Source: CAZGLK01 sp964526375 (lineage in GTDB: Bacteria; Patescibacteriota; Minisyncoccia; JACQLN01). Taken from it: a stretch of DNA of 60,722 bases. The notes beneath the pieces were generated by a model. It ran no database searches, was not told where the DNA came from, and saw nothing but the letters and a program-made list of their open reading frames with translations. Location: positions 1 to 60,722 of the forward strand of contig CAZGLK010000002.1 in assembly GCA_964526375.1 (NCBI GenBank). The letters run 5' to 3'. Both the position numbers and the translations under genes were made by a program. This document shows, piece after piece, positions 39,375 through 45,960 of this stretch; the first letter of the stretch is position 1, and each line of letters opens with the position of its first letter.

Positions 39375-39415
39375 GTGCAAAACCCCTGCTTGTTGGATTG
39401 GCTGGGGTTTTGTAC
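39375..39415 (+). terminator. Intrinsic terminator of the lipoprotein operon
   Basis: gcaaaacccc (from 39377) pairs with ggggttttgt (39404-39413) across a 17-nt loop. It is symmetrical and may also work for the other strand. Confidence 0.8.
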
Positions 39416-39445
39416 ACTTATAACATATCATAGCAGGTCTCCTTA

Positions 39446-39567
39446 ATGTTCTTTCGAAGGAGGTGATTTATCAAAGAAACAAAATCATCTTCATAATGAA
39501 GTTCTGTCTTGGCAGCAAGCCAGCCGCTCTTGCCCCCAGTTCTCCCCGGCAAGAGCGGCTTTTTTTA
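39446..39567 (+). other. Short leader-like unit: boxA-like word, orphan Shine-Dalgarno, terminator
   Basis: ATGTTCTTTCGAAGGAGGTGA (39445-39465) gives a boxA-like word and a perfect Shine-Dalgarno with no ATG at the proper distance. The only frame open would start at GTG 39464 within the SD. A strong terminator follows: gccgctcttgcc (39523-39534) with ggcaagagcggc (39548-39559) and eight T. It may be an attenuator-like leader, a decoy, or a remnant of a lost cassette. Confidence 0.55.
39523..39567 (+). terminator. Intrinsic terminator before tsaE
   Basis: gccgctcttgcc / ggcaagagcggc, 12-bp stem, followed by a T8 run (39560-39567). It separates tsaE from the upstream operon. Confidence 0.88.
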
Positions 39568-39598
39568 TTCGTTTCTGTCTGCTACGATTCATTTAATT

Positions 39599-40075
39599 AT
39601 GCGGCTGGTTTTGAAAAATCTTAAAGATACCCAAAAACTGGCCAAAAGACTGGCCAAAGAGTGGCTGTGTCAAACCGGTCCCTTGACCATCGCCCTGTAC
39701 GGCGGTTTGGGCGCGGGCAAGACAACCTTTGTTCAATTTTTTGCCAGAGCGGTGGGGGCAAAGGATAAAGTGTTGAGCCCGACTTTTTTAATTATCAAGG
39801 CTCTCTGTCTTGATGCGCGGATTGACGCGGATCAAAGACGGATATACGCGGATATACTTAAGTATAAAAGATTGATCCATATTGATTGTTATCGTCTAAA
39901 GTCGGCCAAAGAGCTTGTTGCCTTGGGGCTCAAAGACATTTTAAGAGATAAAGAAAACATTGTGGTTATAGAATGGCCGGAGAAGATCGCCCGATATTTA
40001 CCGGGGAGCACGAAGAAGGTTTGGTTTGAAGTGGTGGGAGAGAAAGAAAGAAAAATCATTATTAAAAATATCTAA
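39599..40075 (+). CDS. tsaE: tRNA threonylcarbamoyladenosine biosynthesis ATPase TsaE
   Basis: 158 aa from ATG 39599; the upstream frame crosses a terminator. Walker A GGLGAGKTTFVQFFARA is at about residues 38-54. LSPTFLIIKA and HIDCYRLKSAKELVALGL are family hallmarks. Between them lies an unusual insertion (ARIDADQRRIYADILKYK), encoded by acgcggat-type repeats (39813-39855). TsaE works with TsaB, TsaC and TsaD to make t6A37 of tRNAs. The final codons (KNI) and stop run into repeat IR-F. Confidence 0.95.
   Translation: MRLVLKNLKDTQKLAKRLAKEWLCQTGPLTIALYGGLGAGKTTFVQFFARAVGAKDKVLSPTFLIIKALCLDARIDADQRRIYADILKYKRLIHIDCYRLKSAKELVALGLKDILRDKENIVVIEWPEKIARYLPGSTKKVWFEVVGEKERKIIIKNI
39813..39855. 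repeat. IR-I words in frame inside tsaE
   Basis: gcgcggattgacgcggatca and gacggatatacgcggatata lie in frame between the SPTFLIIKA and HIDCYRL motifs. The same words border the RNA cassettes at 29805, 31206 and 32006. Confidence 0.85.
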
Positions 40076-40224
40076 TTTCTAATATCTAATTTCTAATAAA
40101 ATGACTAATTCCCAAACATCTAAAATCTTGGTTTGGTATTGGTCATTAGGCATTTGGAATTGATTGGAAATTAGAAATTGTCTCCCTTCGGGAGATCTCC
40201 CGTAGGGAGAGTAATTGGAAATTT
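40066..40224. repeat. IR-F palindromic element with a nested hairpin
   Basis: atatctaatttctaatatct on the left; attggaaattagaaattg on the right, plus ctccctt-cggg-style nested hairpin (ctcccttcgggag, ctcccgtagggag at 40183-40211). It overlaps the tsaE stop. Confidence 0.75.
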
Positions 40225-40233
40225 TCCAACACT

Positions 40234-42591
40234 ATGGCAAGCAACAGAGAATTGGTGATTATAGATTCCCACGCCTTGATCCACCGCGCTTACCACGCCC
40301 TGCCGCCCTTAAGTTCGCCCCAAGGCGAGCCGGTGCAGGCGGTCTATGGTTTTACCAGTATATTGATTAAGGTGCTAAAGGAATTAAAACCCGACTATGT
40401 GGCCGCGGCTTTTGACGTGGCCGGGCCGGTTTTTCGCCAAGCCGAGTTAAAAAGCTACAAAGCCCAGCGCCCTGAAACCGAAAGCGATCTGGCCAGCCAG
40501 TTTCCCTGGGTTAGGCAGGTGCTTGAGGCCGTGGGCATACCGGTACTGGAAAAGTTTGGTTTTGAGGCCGATGATGTCATCGGTACCATAGTTGAGAAAA
40601 CCAAAAACGAATCTGGTTTGGAAACCATTATCGTCACCGGTGACCTGGATGCTCTGCAGTTGGTTCGTGGCGAGCGGGTGAGGGTTTACACCCTGCGCAA
40701 GGGTATCACCGACACCGTTATCTACAATGAAAAGGCGGTTAAGGAACGTTTTGGCGGTTTGGGCCCGGAGCAAATGACCGATTACAAGGGCTTAAAGGGT
40801 GATCCTTCGGACAATATCCCCGGCGTACCGGGGGTGGGTGAAAAAACTGCTATTGAACTCTTGAAGGAATACGGTAGCTTAGAGAATATGTACGGCAAGG
40901 TGGAAAAATTCTCCGCCGAAGGCGGATCCGCCTCTGGCGGAAAAATCCAAAACCCCCCGAAGCAGAGCAGGCTCGCTACGGGGCAGGCAAAACTATTTGA
41001 TAAACTCCTGGCGCACAAAGAGCAGGCGTTTTTGAGCAAGCGAATGGCCGTGATTAGGCGGGATGTGCCGGTGGATTTTGATTTGTCTCAAGCCAAGTTC
41101 AGTCCGGTGGTTGATGACAATGCCAAAAACATATTTAATCGTTTGGGCTTTAAGAGTTTGCTGGGGCGGTGGGGTGAGCTGGCTGATAGTTGGAATGGGA
41201 AGGTTGGCACGAAGTCAGGAATCTCACAGAGTATCCTTCGGGATCGTGATAGTAACAATGACAATGACAATGACAATGACGATGACAATGACGATGACAA
41301 TGACGATGACAATAACGAATATGATGAATTGGAGGTCTACTACAAAAAAGGCATTTTTTCGGAACGAATTTATAAACTGGAAAAGGCCTTACGGCCGGTT
41401 TTGCGGCGCATGGAGGCGGTTGGTTTTTTGGTGGATGTTAAGGCGCTGAAAAGTTTGGAGATAAAAATAAACAGGGAATTGGAGCGGGTTAAAAAAGTAG
41501 TGGTGTCGTTGGCCGGTGAGGAGTTTAATTTAAACTCCACTCAAGAACTGGGCCGGATTCTTTTTGAGAAAATCGGTTTGGGCGGAGTCCGGGTTAAAAA
41601 AACCAAAACCGGGGCTTATTCCACCGCTTTTGATCAGTTGGAGAAAATAAAAACCAGCCACCCCATTGTGCCCCTAATGTTAAAATGGCGCGAGCTGTCT
41701 AAACTCCAGTCCACTTATGTGGAGGCCTTGCCCAAATTGGTCAGCCGCGCTGATGGTCGTATCCACACCACCTTTAAGCAGTTGGGCGCGGTTACCGGGC
41801 GGTTGGCTTCGGAGAATCCCAATGTGCAGAATATCCCCATTAGAGGAGAATATGGTCTGGAAATCCGCAAGGCCTTTGTGGCTCGGCCGGGTTTTGTTAT
41901 TCTTTCGGCTGATTATTCTCAAATAGAACTGCGGGTGGCCGCGGCTTTGTCGGGCGACGAGAAAATGATAGAAACATTTAAGCGCGGCGAGGATATTCAT
42001 GCCCGCACCGCCGCCGAAATTTTTAATGTATTGCCGAGCGAGGTTACCAAAGATATGCGCCAGGCGGCCAAGACTCTAAACTTTGGAGTGCTTTATGGTA
42101 TGGGTCCGCGGGCTTTTGCCCAGGCGGCCGGGGTGAGTTTTGAGGAGGCCAAAAAATTCATCCATGAATATGAAAATGGCTTTGCGGGCTTGGCTAGGTT
42201 TATTCGCGAGCTTAAAGACAAAGCCCGCGCGCAGGGTTTTGTGGAAACCTTGTGGGGCCGAAAACGGTTTGTTGATTTATCCTCGCCCAACCCCATGCTG
42301 CGCGCTGCCGCCGAGCGCGAGGCCGTTAACATGCCTATTCAAGGCACGGCCACGGGTGATATCATTAAAGCCGCCATGGTGGCTTTGGACAAAGCCCTCG
42401 GGCCAGCCGCGGACATTTACATGATTCTGCAGGTGCACGATGAGTTGGTGTTTGAGGTTAAAAAAGAGGTGCTAGAAAAGTACGCGCCGATCATTAAAAA
42501 AACAATGGAAAATGTAATCAAACTGGCAGTGCCGTTGGCGGTGGAGCTGGAGGCGGGGAGGAGTTGGGGGGAACTAAAAAAGATAACATAA
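40234..42591 (+). CDS. polA: DNA polymerase I, 5'-nuclease plus polymerase, no 3'-5' exonuclease
   Basis: 785 aa. The 5' nuclease domain fills about residues 1-320, with an in-frame insert at 228-252 (GGSASGGKIQNPPKQ) coded by a hairpin repeat. A linker at 341-361 is Asn-Asp repeats from an aatgac microsatellite. The polymerase domain starts near 375, with motif A ADYSQIELRVAA (~557), motif B RQAAKTLNFGVLYGMG (~608) and motif C LQVHDELVFEV (~731). The region between the two domains is too short for a 3'-5' exonuclease, so proofreading is probably lost. It acts in Okazaki fragment processing and repair. The last codons (KKIT) and stop lie in IR-D. Confidence 0.96.
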   Translation: MASNRELVIIDSHALIHRAYHALPPLSSPQGEPVQAVYGFTSILIKVLKELKPDYVAAAFDVAGPVFRQAELKSYKAQRPETESDLASQFPWVRQVLEAVGIPVLEKFGFEADDVIGTIVEKTKNESGLETIIVTGDLDALQLVRGERVRVYTLRKGITDTVIYNEKAVKERFGGLGPEQMTDYKGLKGDPSDNIPGVPGVGEKTAIELLKEYGSLENMYGKVEKFSAEGGSASGGKIQNPPKQSRLATGQAKLFDKLLAHKEQAFLSKRMAVIRRDVPVDFDLSQAKFSPVVDDNAKNIFNRLGFKSLLGRWGELADSWNGKVGTKSGISQSILRDRDSNNDNDNDNDDDNDDDNDDDNNEYDELEVYYKKGIFSERIYKLEKALRPVLRRMEAVGFLVDVKALKSLEIKINRELERVKKVVVSLAGEEFNLNSTQELGRILFEKIGLGGVRVKKTKTGAYSTAFDQLEKIKTSHPIVPLMLKWRELSKLQSTYVEALPKLVSRADGRIHTTFKQLGAVTGRLASENPNVQNIPIRGEYGLEIRKAFVARPGFVILSADYSQIELRVAAALSGDEKMIETFKRGEDIHARTAAEIFNVLPSEVTKDMRQAAKTLNFGVLYGMGPRAFAQAAGVSFEEAKKFIHEYENGFAGLARFIRELKDKARAQGFVETLWGRKRFVDLSSPNPMLRAAAEREAVNMPIQGTATGDIIKAAMVALDKALGPAADIYMILQVHDELVFEVKKEVLEKYAPIIKKTMENVIKLAVPLAVELEAGRSWGELKKIT
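40915..40990. repeat. In-frame hairpin insert in polA (5' nuclease domain)
   Basis: ccgccgaaggcggatccgcc and ctggcggaaaaatccaaaac: ggcgga/tccgcc arms make a hairpin. It encodes a Gly/Ser-rich piece that interrupts the 5'-nuclease domain near residue 230. Confidence 0.75.
41254..41317. repeat. Hexanucleotide microsatellite in polA
   Basis: About ten units of aatgac/gatgac encode alternating Asn-Asp. It is in frame, in the linker between the two enzymatic domains. A similar word array (attgtc, its reverse complement class) precedes holA at 44297-44347. Confidence 0.9.
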
Positions 42592-42684
42592 TCCTAAAAA
42601 TCCTAATGTATCCTAATACTCCGAATATACGCGCAAGCAATTGGGAGCATTGGGATAAATTCGTAGTTTGGGATTATTTTATCA
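42582..42684. repeat. IR-D palindromic element
   Basis: gataacataatcctaaaaat on the left; gtttgggattattttatcaa on the right. The polA stop codon (TAA, 42589-42591) is inside its left edge. Confidence 0.8.
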
Positions 42685-42694
42685 AATTTGTGGC

Positions 42695-43261
42695 ATGGAT
42701 ATTTTCTCCCACGCCTTTTGGACGGCTGTGTCCGCCAGAGGGGCCAATTCTAAAATCCGCTATTTGCGGGAGTTTAAACCCCTAAAAGTCGTTTGGGCAA
42801 CAGTTTGGGGCGTGGCGCCCGATGTTTTTGCTTTTGCCCCGCTTTTTGTTTCGCTGATTCTGGGATTGTTTTTGGGCATTGGGGATCTGCGCTGGGATAA
42901 TCTGCCGCGACCGACCGATACCGAGCCGTTTGGCCCGCCGGACTCTTTAGCAATTTTTCGTTTGACCAACATTCTTTACAGCATCAGCCACAGTTTAGTG
43001 ACTTTTGCGATTGTTTTTGTTACGGTCTGGTTTTTGAGCCGCCGTGTTAAATGGGAAATGCTGGGCTGGCTGTTGCATATTCTTATAGACGTGCCCACCC
43101 ATTCTTACCGTTTTTACCCCACGCCGGTTTTTTGGCCCCTGGCTGCTTGGAAATTTGACGGTATATCTTGGGGAACGCCGTGGTTTTTTGTTTTGAATCT
43201 AGCCGCCGTGGCGTTGGTTAGTATCTGGTTGATGGTTAAGCATTATCGGTCTCGTAAATAA
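42695..43261 (+). CDS. Membrane-bound protein of the metal-dependent hydrolase (YdjM-like) family
   Basis: 188 aa from ATG 42695. The N-terminus MDIFSHAFWTAVSARG matches the MDxxSHxxxG-type start of the family. Three to four hydrophobic segments are present (about 40-62, 87-115, 165-183), with LLHILIDVPTHSYRF carrying His/Asp residues that may bind metal. Members of the family are annotated as inner-membrane metal-dependent hydrolases, of unknown substrate. The start lies 11 nt after an IR-D element. Confidence 0.78.
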   Translation: MDIFSHAFWTAVSARGANSKIRYLREFKPLKVVWATVWGVAPDVFAFAPLFVSLILGLFLGIGDLRWDNLPRPTDTEPFGPPDSLAIFRLTNILYSISHSLVTFAIVFVTVWFLSRRVKWEMLGWLLHILIDVPTHSYRFYPTPVFWPLAAWKFDGISWGTPWFFVLNLAAVALVSIWLMVKHYRSRK

Positions 43262-43430
43262 ATCCGAAGCGCGAAAACAATATCGTTAAACGTTAATCGG
43301 CAACGAAACCTGTATCGTTAAGAGTGAGGCGTCTGACGTAACCGCTAGACGAAACGGGCATCGTAACCCTTCAACGTTAAACACGGTAGATTCTGTTTCG
43401 AATTTCGATATTCGAATTTCGTGTTTACCC
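43262..43430. repeat. Intergenic inverted words (cgttaa, ttcgaatttcg)
   Basis: cgttaaacgttaatcggcaa recurs as cgttaagagtg and cgttaaacacgg. gtttcgaatttcgatattcg includes nested palindromes. It fills the gap before mutM. No gene is seen. Confidence 0.6.
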
Positions 43431-43436
43431 AAAGTT

Positions 43437-44264
43437 GTGCCCGAACTGCCCGAGGTTGAAACTATAACCCAAGACCTTCGCCGCAAACTGATCGGCTGGA
43501 GGATTGTTGATTTGTGGAGTGATTGGCCCAAGTATTTTAAGTCCAGCGGCGGTTTTAATCGGGCTAAGCGAATTTTGATCGGCCGGAGGATCACTGGTTT
43601 GGAACGGCTGGGCAAGAACATCTTGTTTTATCTTTCGGGTGGCTATGCCTTGGCCGTGCACCTAAAAATGACAGGCCACTTTTTATTTTCTCCGCCCCCT
43701 CGCCCCCATTATACCCATTTGATTTTTGATTTGAAAAAAGGCGGCCAAAAATCAAAGCTTTATTTTTCGGATGTTAGAAAGTTTGCCAGAATTTTGATTG
43801 GCCGGAAAGATGTTGTGATGACCCGGCCGGAAATATCAAAACTTGGTCCGGATCCCTTGGGCCTGTCGCTTAGAGAGTTCATAGCTCGGATAGAAAAATG
43901 TCGTGGTAAGATAAAGGCGATCTTGTTGAATCAAGAGATATTGGCCGGCGTGGGCAACATCTATTCCGACGAGGCATTGTATTTGGCCAAGATCAATCCT
44001 TTGAGTCGGGTAGAAAAGATCCCCTTGGCCCAAAAGAAGCTTTTATTTAATAAACTGGTTTCTGTTCTGAAAAAGTCTTTAGCCCTGAAGGGTTCAAGCA
44101 GGAGAGATTATCGTCTACCCTCGGGCGGGAAGGGGGACTATTACGGTGCTCGTTTGGTCTACGCCCGAAAGGGAGAAAAGTGTGCCTGCGGCGGGGTTGT
44201 TGCGACTCTGAAGATTGGCTCGCGCACCGCCCACTTTTGCCCCAAATGCCAGAAGTTATACTAA
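43437..44264 (+). CDS. mutM: Formamidopyrimidine-DNA glycosylase
   Basis: 275 aa. GTG start at 43437 gives the invariant N-terminus PELPEVETI with catalytic Pro1 and Glu2. LKMTGHFLF and FSDVRKFARILI follow, with the H2TH motif in ILAGVGNIYSDEALYLAKI, and a zinc finger at the end (CACGGVVATLKIGSRTAHFC and CPKC). It removes 8-oxoguanine and related lesions and cuts the abasic site. Length is standard. Confidence 0.97.
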   Translation: MPELPEVETITQDLRRKLIGWRIVDLWSDWPKYFKSSGGFNRAKRILIGRRITGLERLGKNILFYLSGGYALAVHLKMTGHFLFSPPPRPHYTHLIFDLKKGGQKSKLYFSDVRKFARILIGRKDVVMTRPEISKLGPDPLGLSLREFIARIEKCRGKIKAILLNQEILAGVGNIYSDEALYLAKINPLSRVEKIPLAQKKLLFNKLVSVLKKSLALKGSSRRDYRLPSGGKGDYYGARLVYARKGEKCACGGVVATLKIGSRTAHFCPKCQKLY

Positions 44265-44296
44265 ATGACGATTGACGATAACTTTTGACCAAAAAA

Positions 44297-44347
44297 TCAT
44301 TTGTCATTGTTATTGTCATCGTAATCGTCATAGTCATTGTCATTGTC
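44297..44347. repeat. Microsatellite (attgtc units) directly upstream of holA
   Basis: About eight units of attgtc/atcgtc in 44297-44347. It reads in frame with holA as a Val-Ile repeat from 44285, but the conserved start of HolA is MVYLLYGPN at 44348. It is the reverse complement class of the polA array. Confidence 0.85.
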
Positions 44348-45340
44348 ATGGTCTATTTGCTTTATGGCCCCAATTCGTTTTTGATTCAGGAAAAGCTCAA
44401 CAGCCTTAAAGACCGTTATCTGGCCAAATTTTCCAGCGGCTTGGATTTTTGGAAGTTTGATTTGGAAGAAGGCCTGGGTGATCTTAAGGCGATATTAGAC
44501 AGCCGGTCTTTGTTCGAAAGCAAGAAACTGGTTTTTTTGCGAGGCGCTTTGGGGATGCTTGAGGGCGAATGGTCTGAACTCGAAAAATTGATAAACCGGT
44601 CAAATTGGGTTGACTCCAAAGACGCCATTTTGATTTTTTATGATGCTACTTCTCCCGACGGCAAATTGGGCGAGCACGAAAAGAGCCGCTTGAATTTCTT
44701 TAAGAAAGCGGGCAAGGCAGAAGAATGCAAAGCCCTGGATCGCTCTAGCGCAATCAGGTGGGCGGCGGCCCAAGCCCAAAAACTGGAACTAAAAATCGGC
44801 CCGGCCGAGTTGGTCGCGCTGGTTGAGGCGGTGGGAGTAGATGGTTGGCGTTTGACCAACGAGCTGGCCAAGCTGAAAGCGTTCGCGGAGTCGGAACCAG
44901 TTTCCCGAAGTGATATAGAGCAGGTTGTGTCTAAAGAAATAACCGCCAATGTTTTTGAAACCGTAGCGGCCCTGGCCCGCAAGGACGCCGGTGCGGCTTT
45001 GGTCAGTTTAGCCAACCATTGGCATAACAACGAAGACCCGCTGATGGTTTTGAATATGCTGGCTTGGCAATTTCGCATTCTGTTAAAGCTGGCCGATCCA
45101 GCGGTGAAAAATCTATCGGTTGAAAGCGCGGCCTCAAAGTTAAAACTTAATCCTTGGGTAGCTAAAAAAAGTTTGGTTTGTCTTAAAAATTTTACTTTAG
45201 CTGAACTAAAAAACTTCCACCAAAACTTGATGGAAGCCGACATCGCCGTAAAAACGGGCATTAAAGACGGCCGCGAAGCCTTAGAGGATCTTGCCTACGA
45301 ATGTTGCAGACCCAAGGCTAAACCTCCAGTGGAGGTTTAG
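44348..45340 (+). CDS. holA: DNA polymerase III delta subunit
   Basis: 330 aa from ATG 44348; an in-frame start at 44285 would add a Val-Ile run from a microsatellite. Family features: VYLLYGPNSFLIQEKLNSLK at the start, LVFLRGALGMLEGEWSELEK, and the C-terminal helical collar (VFETVAALARKDAGAALVSL, then MLAWQFRILLKLADPAVKNL). It opens the sliding clamp as part of the clamp loader. The last ~8 codons overlap the terminator hairpin. It faces rpsT convergently. Confidence 0.92.
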   Translation: MVYLLYGPNSFLIQEKLNSLKDRYLAKFSSGLDFWKFDLEEGLGDLKAILDSRSLFESKKLVFLRGALGMLEGEWSELEKLINRSNWVDSKDAILIFYDATSPDGKLGEHEKSRLNFFKKAGKAEECKALDRSSAIRWAAAQAQKLELKIGPAELVALVEAVGVDGWRLTNELAKLKAFAESEPVSRSDIEQVVSKEITANVFETVAALARKDAGAALVSLANHWHNNEDPLMVLNMLAWQFRILLKLADPAVKNLSVESAASKLKLNPWVAKKSLVCLKNFTLAELKNFHQNLMEADIAVKTGIKDGREALEDLAYECCRPKAKPPVEV

Positions 45341-45344
45341 CCTT
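45314..45344. terminator. Bidirectional terminator between holA and rpsT
   Basis: aaggctaaacctcca (45314-45328) pairs with tggaggtttagcctt (45330-45344), 15 bp. It includes the end of holA. No long T run except ttaattatt after it. Confidence 0.75.
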
Positions 45345-45349
45345 AATTA

Positions 45350-45616
45350 TTACCCGCCGATTTTATTGATGGCTTTCTGCAGCCGTGACTTATACCTCGC
45401 GGCCGCGTTCTTTTTTATAACATTCACCTTGGCGGCTTTGTCTAAAACCTTGGCCACCTGGGGCATCAATTCCTGGGCGCCCTTTTTGTCTTTAGCTGCT
45501 ATTTTCTTTTTAAGTTCTTTTACAACTTTTTTAATACTTAACTTAACGGCTTTGTTTTTGGCCGTCCTTTTTTTGGTCTGCCGCAGAGCTTTTTTAGCTG
45601 ATTTTTTGATAGGCAT
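45350..45616 (-). CDS. rpsT: Ribosomal protein bS20
   Basis: 88 aa of the S20 family: MPIKKSAKKALRQTKKRTAK at the start, VKLSIKKVVKELKKKIAAKD in the middle, and NVIKKNAAARYKSRLQKAIN at the end. Basic, all-helical, as expected of an early-assembling 30S protein. Stand-alone gene, no operon partners on its strand; long upstream gap to uvrB. Confidence 0.96.
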   Translation of the reverse strand: MPIKKSAKKALRQTKKRTAKNKAVKLSIKKVVKELKKKIAAKDKKGAQELMPQVAKVLDKAAKVNVIKKNAAARYKSRLQKAINKIGG

Positions 45617-45737
45617 GAAACTAAGTTAGCAGGTAATAATTATCAGGTCAAGATTTTGTATTGAGGCTTGGCCTCTTATTCGCCTGACGCCAACATGGCA
45701 GGCTATAAAGACTTCAGGAGTTCAGGGTTTATTATTT

Positions 45738-45781
45738 ATTGTTAACAATCCGACGACGATCGTAGAAGAGTTGTTAACAAT
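45738..45781. repeat. IR-G palindrome copy 1
   Basis: attgttaacaatccgacgac then gatcgtagaagagttgttaa: outer GTTAAC words, central CGATCG-like core (acgatcgt). One of four copies in the window (see 53691, 54342, 55698). Confidence 0.8.
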
Positions 45782-45960
45782 GAACCCGACCCCGCCCCAA
45801 GGGGCGGGGTATCGGGGCGGGTTCAGCTTGCAAGGTGTCGGCTCTGCCCCGTTAAAGCGAAGCTTCTACGGGGCTCCGCCGACAGCATTTTAAAAGCCCT
45901 CCATCCCCGCCCCAAGGGGCGGGGTATTACGGGCGGCAAAATAAAAATCCTTATAAAATC
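45782..45960. repeat. GC-rich hairpin block between rpsT and uvrB
   Basis: ccgccccaaggggcgg twice (45792-45810 and 45906-45922), and cggagccccgtagaag-type inverse words around gaagcttctacggggc. No gene is seen. Related ccgccccttggggcgg lies at 58617-58632. Confidence 0.65.

Noticed and set aside
44285..44347. HolA start with a Val-Ile run
   Set aside because: The run is a microsatellite; the conserved start of HolA is at 44348.
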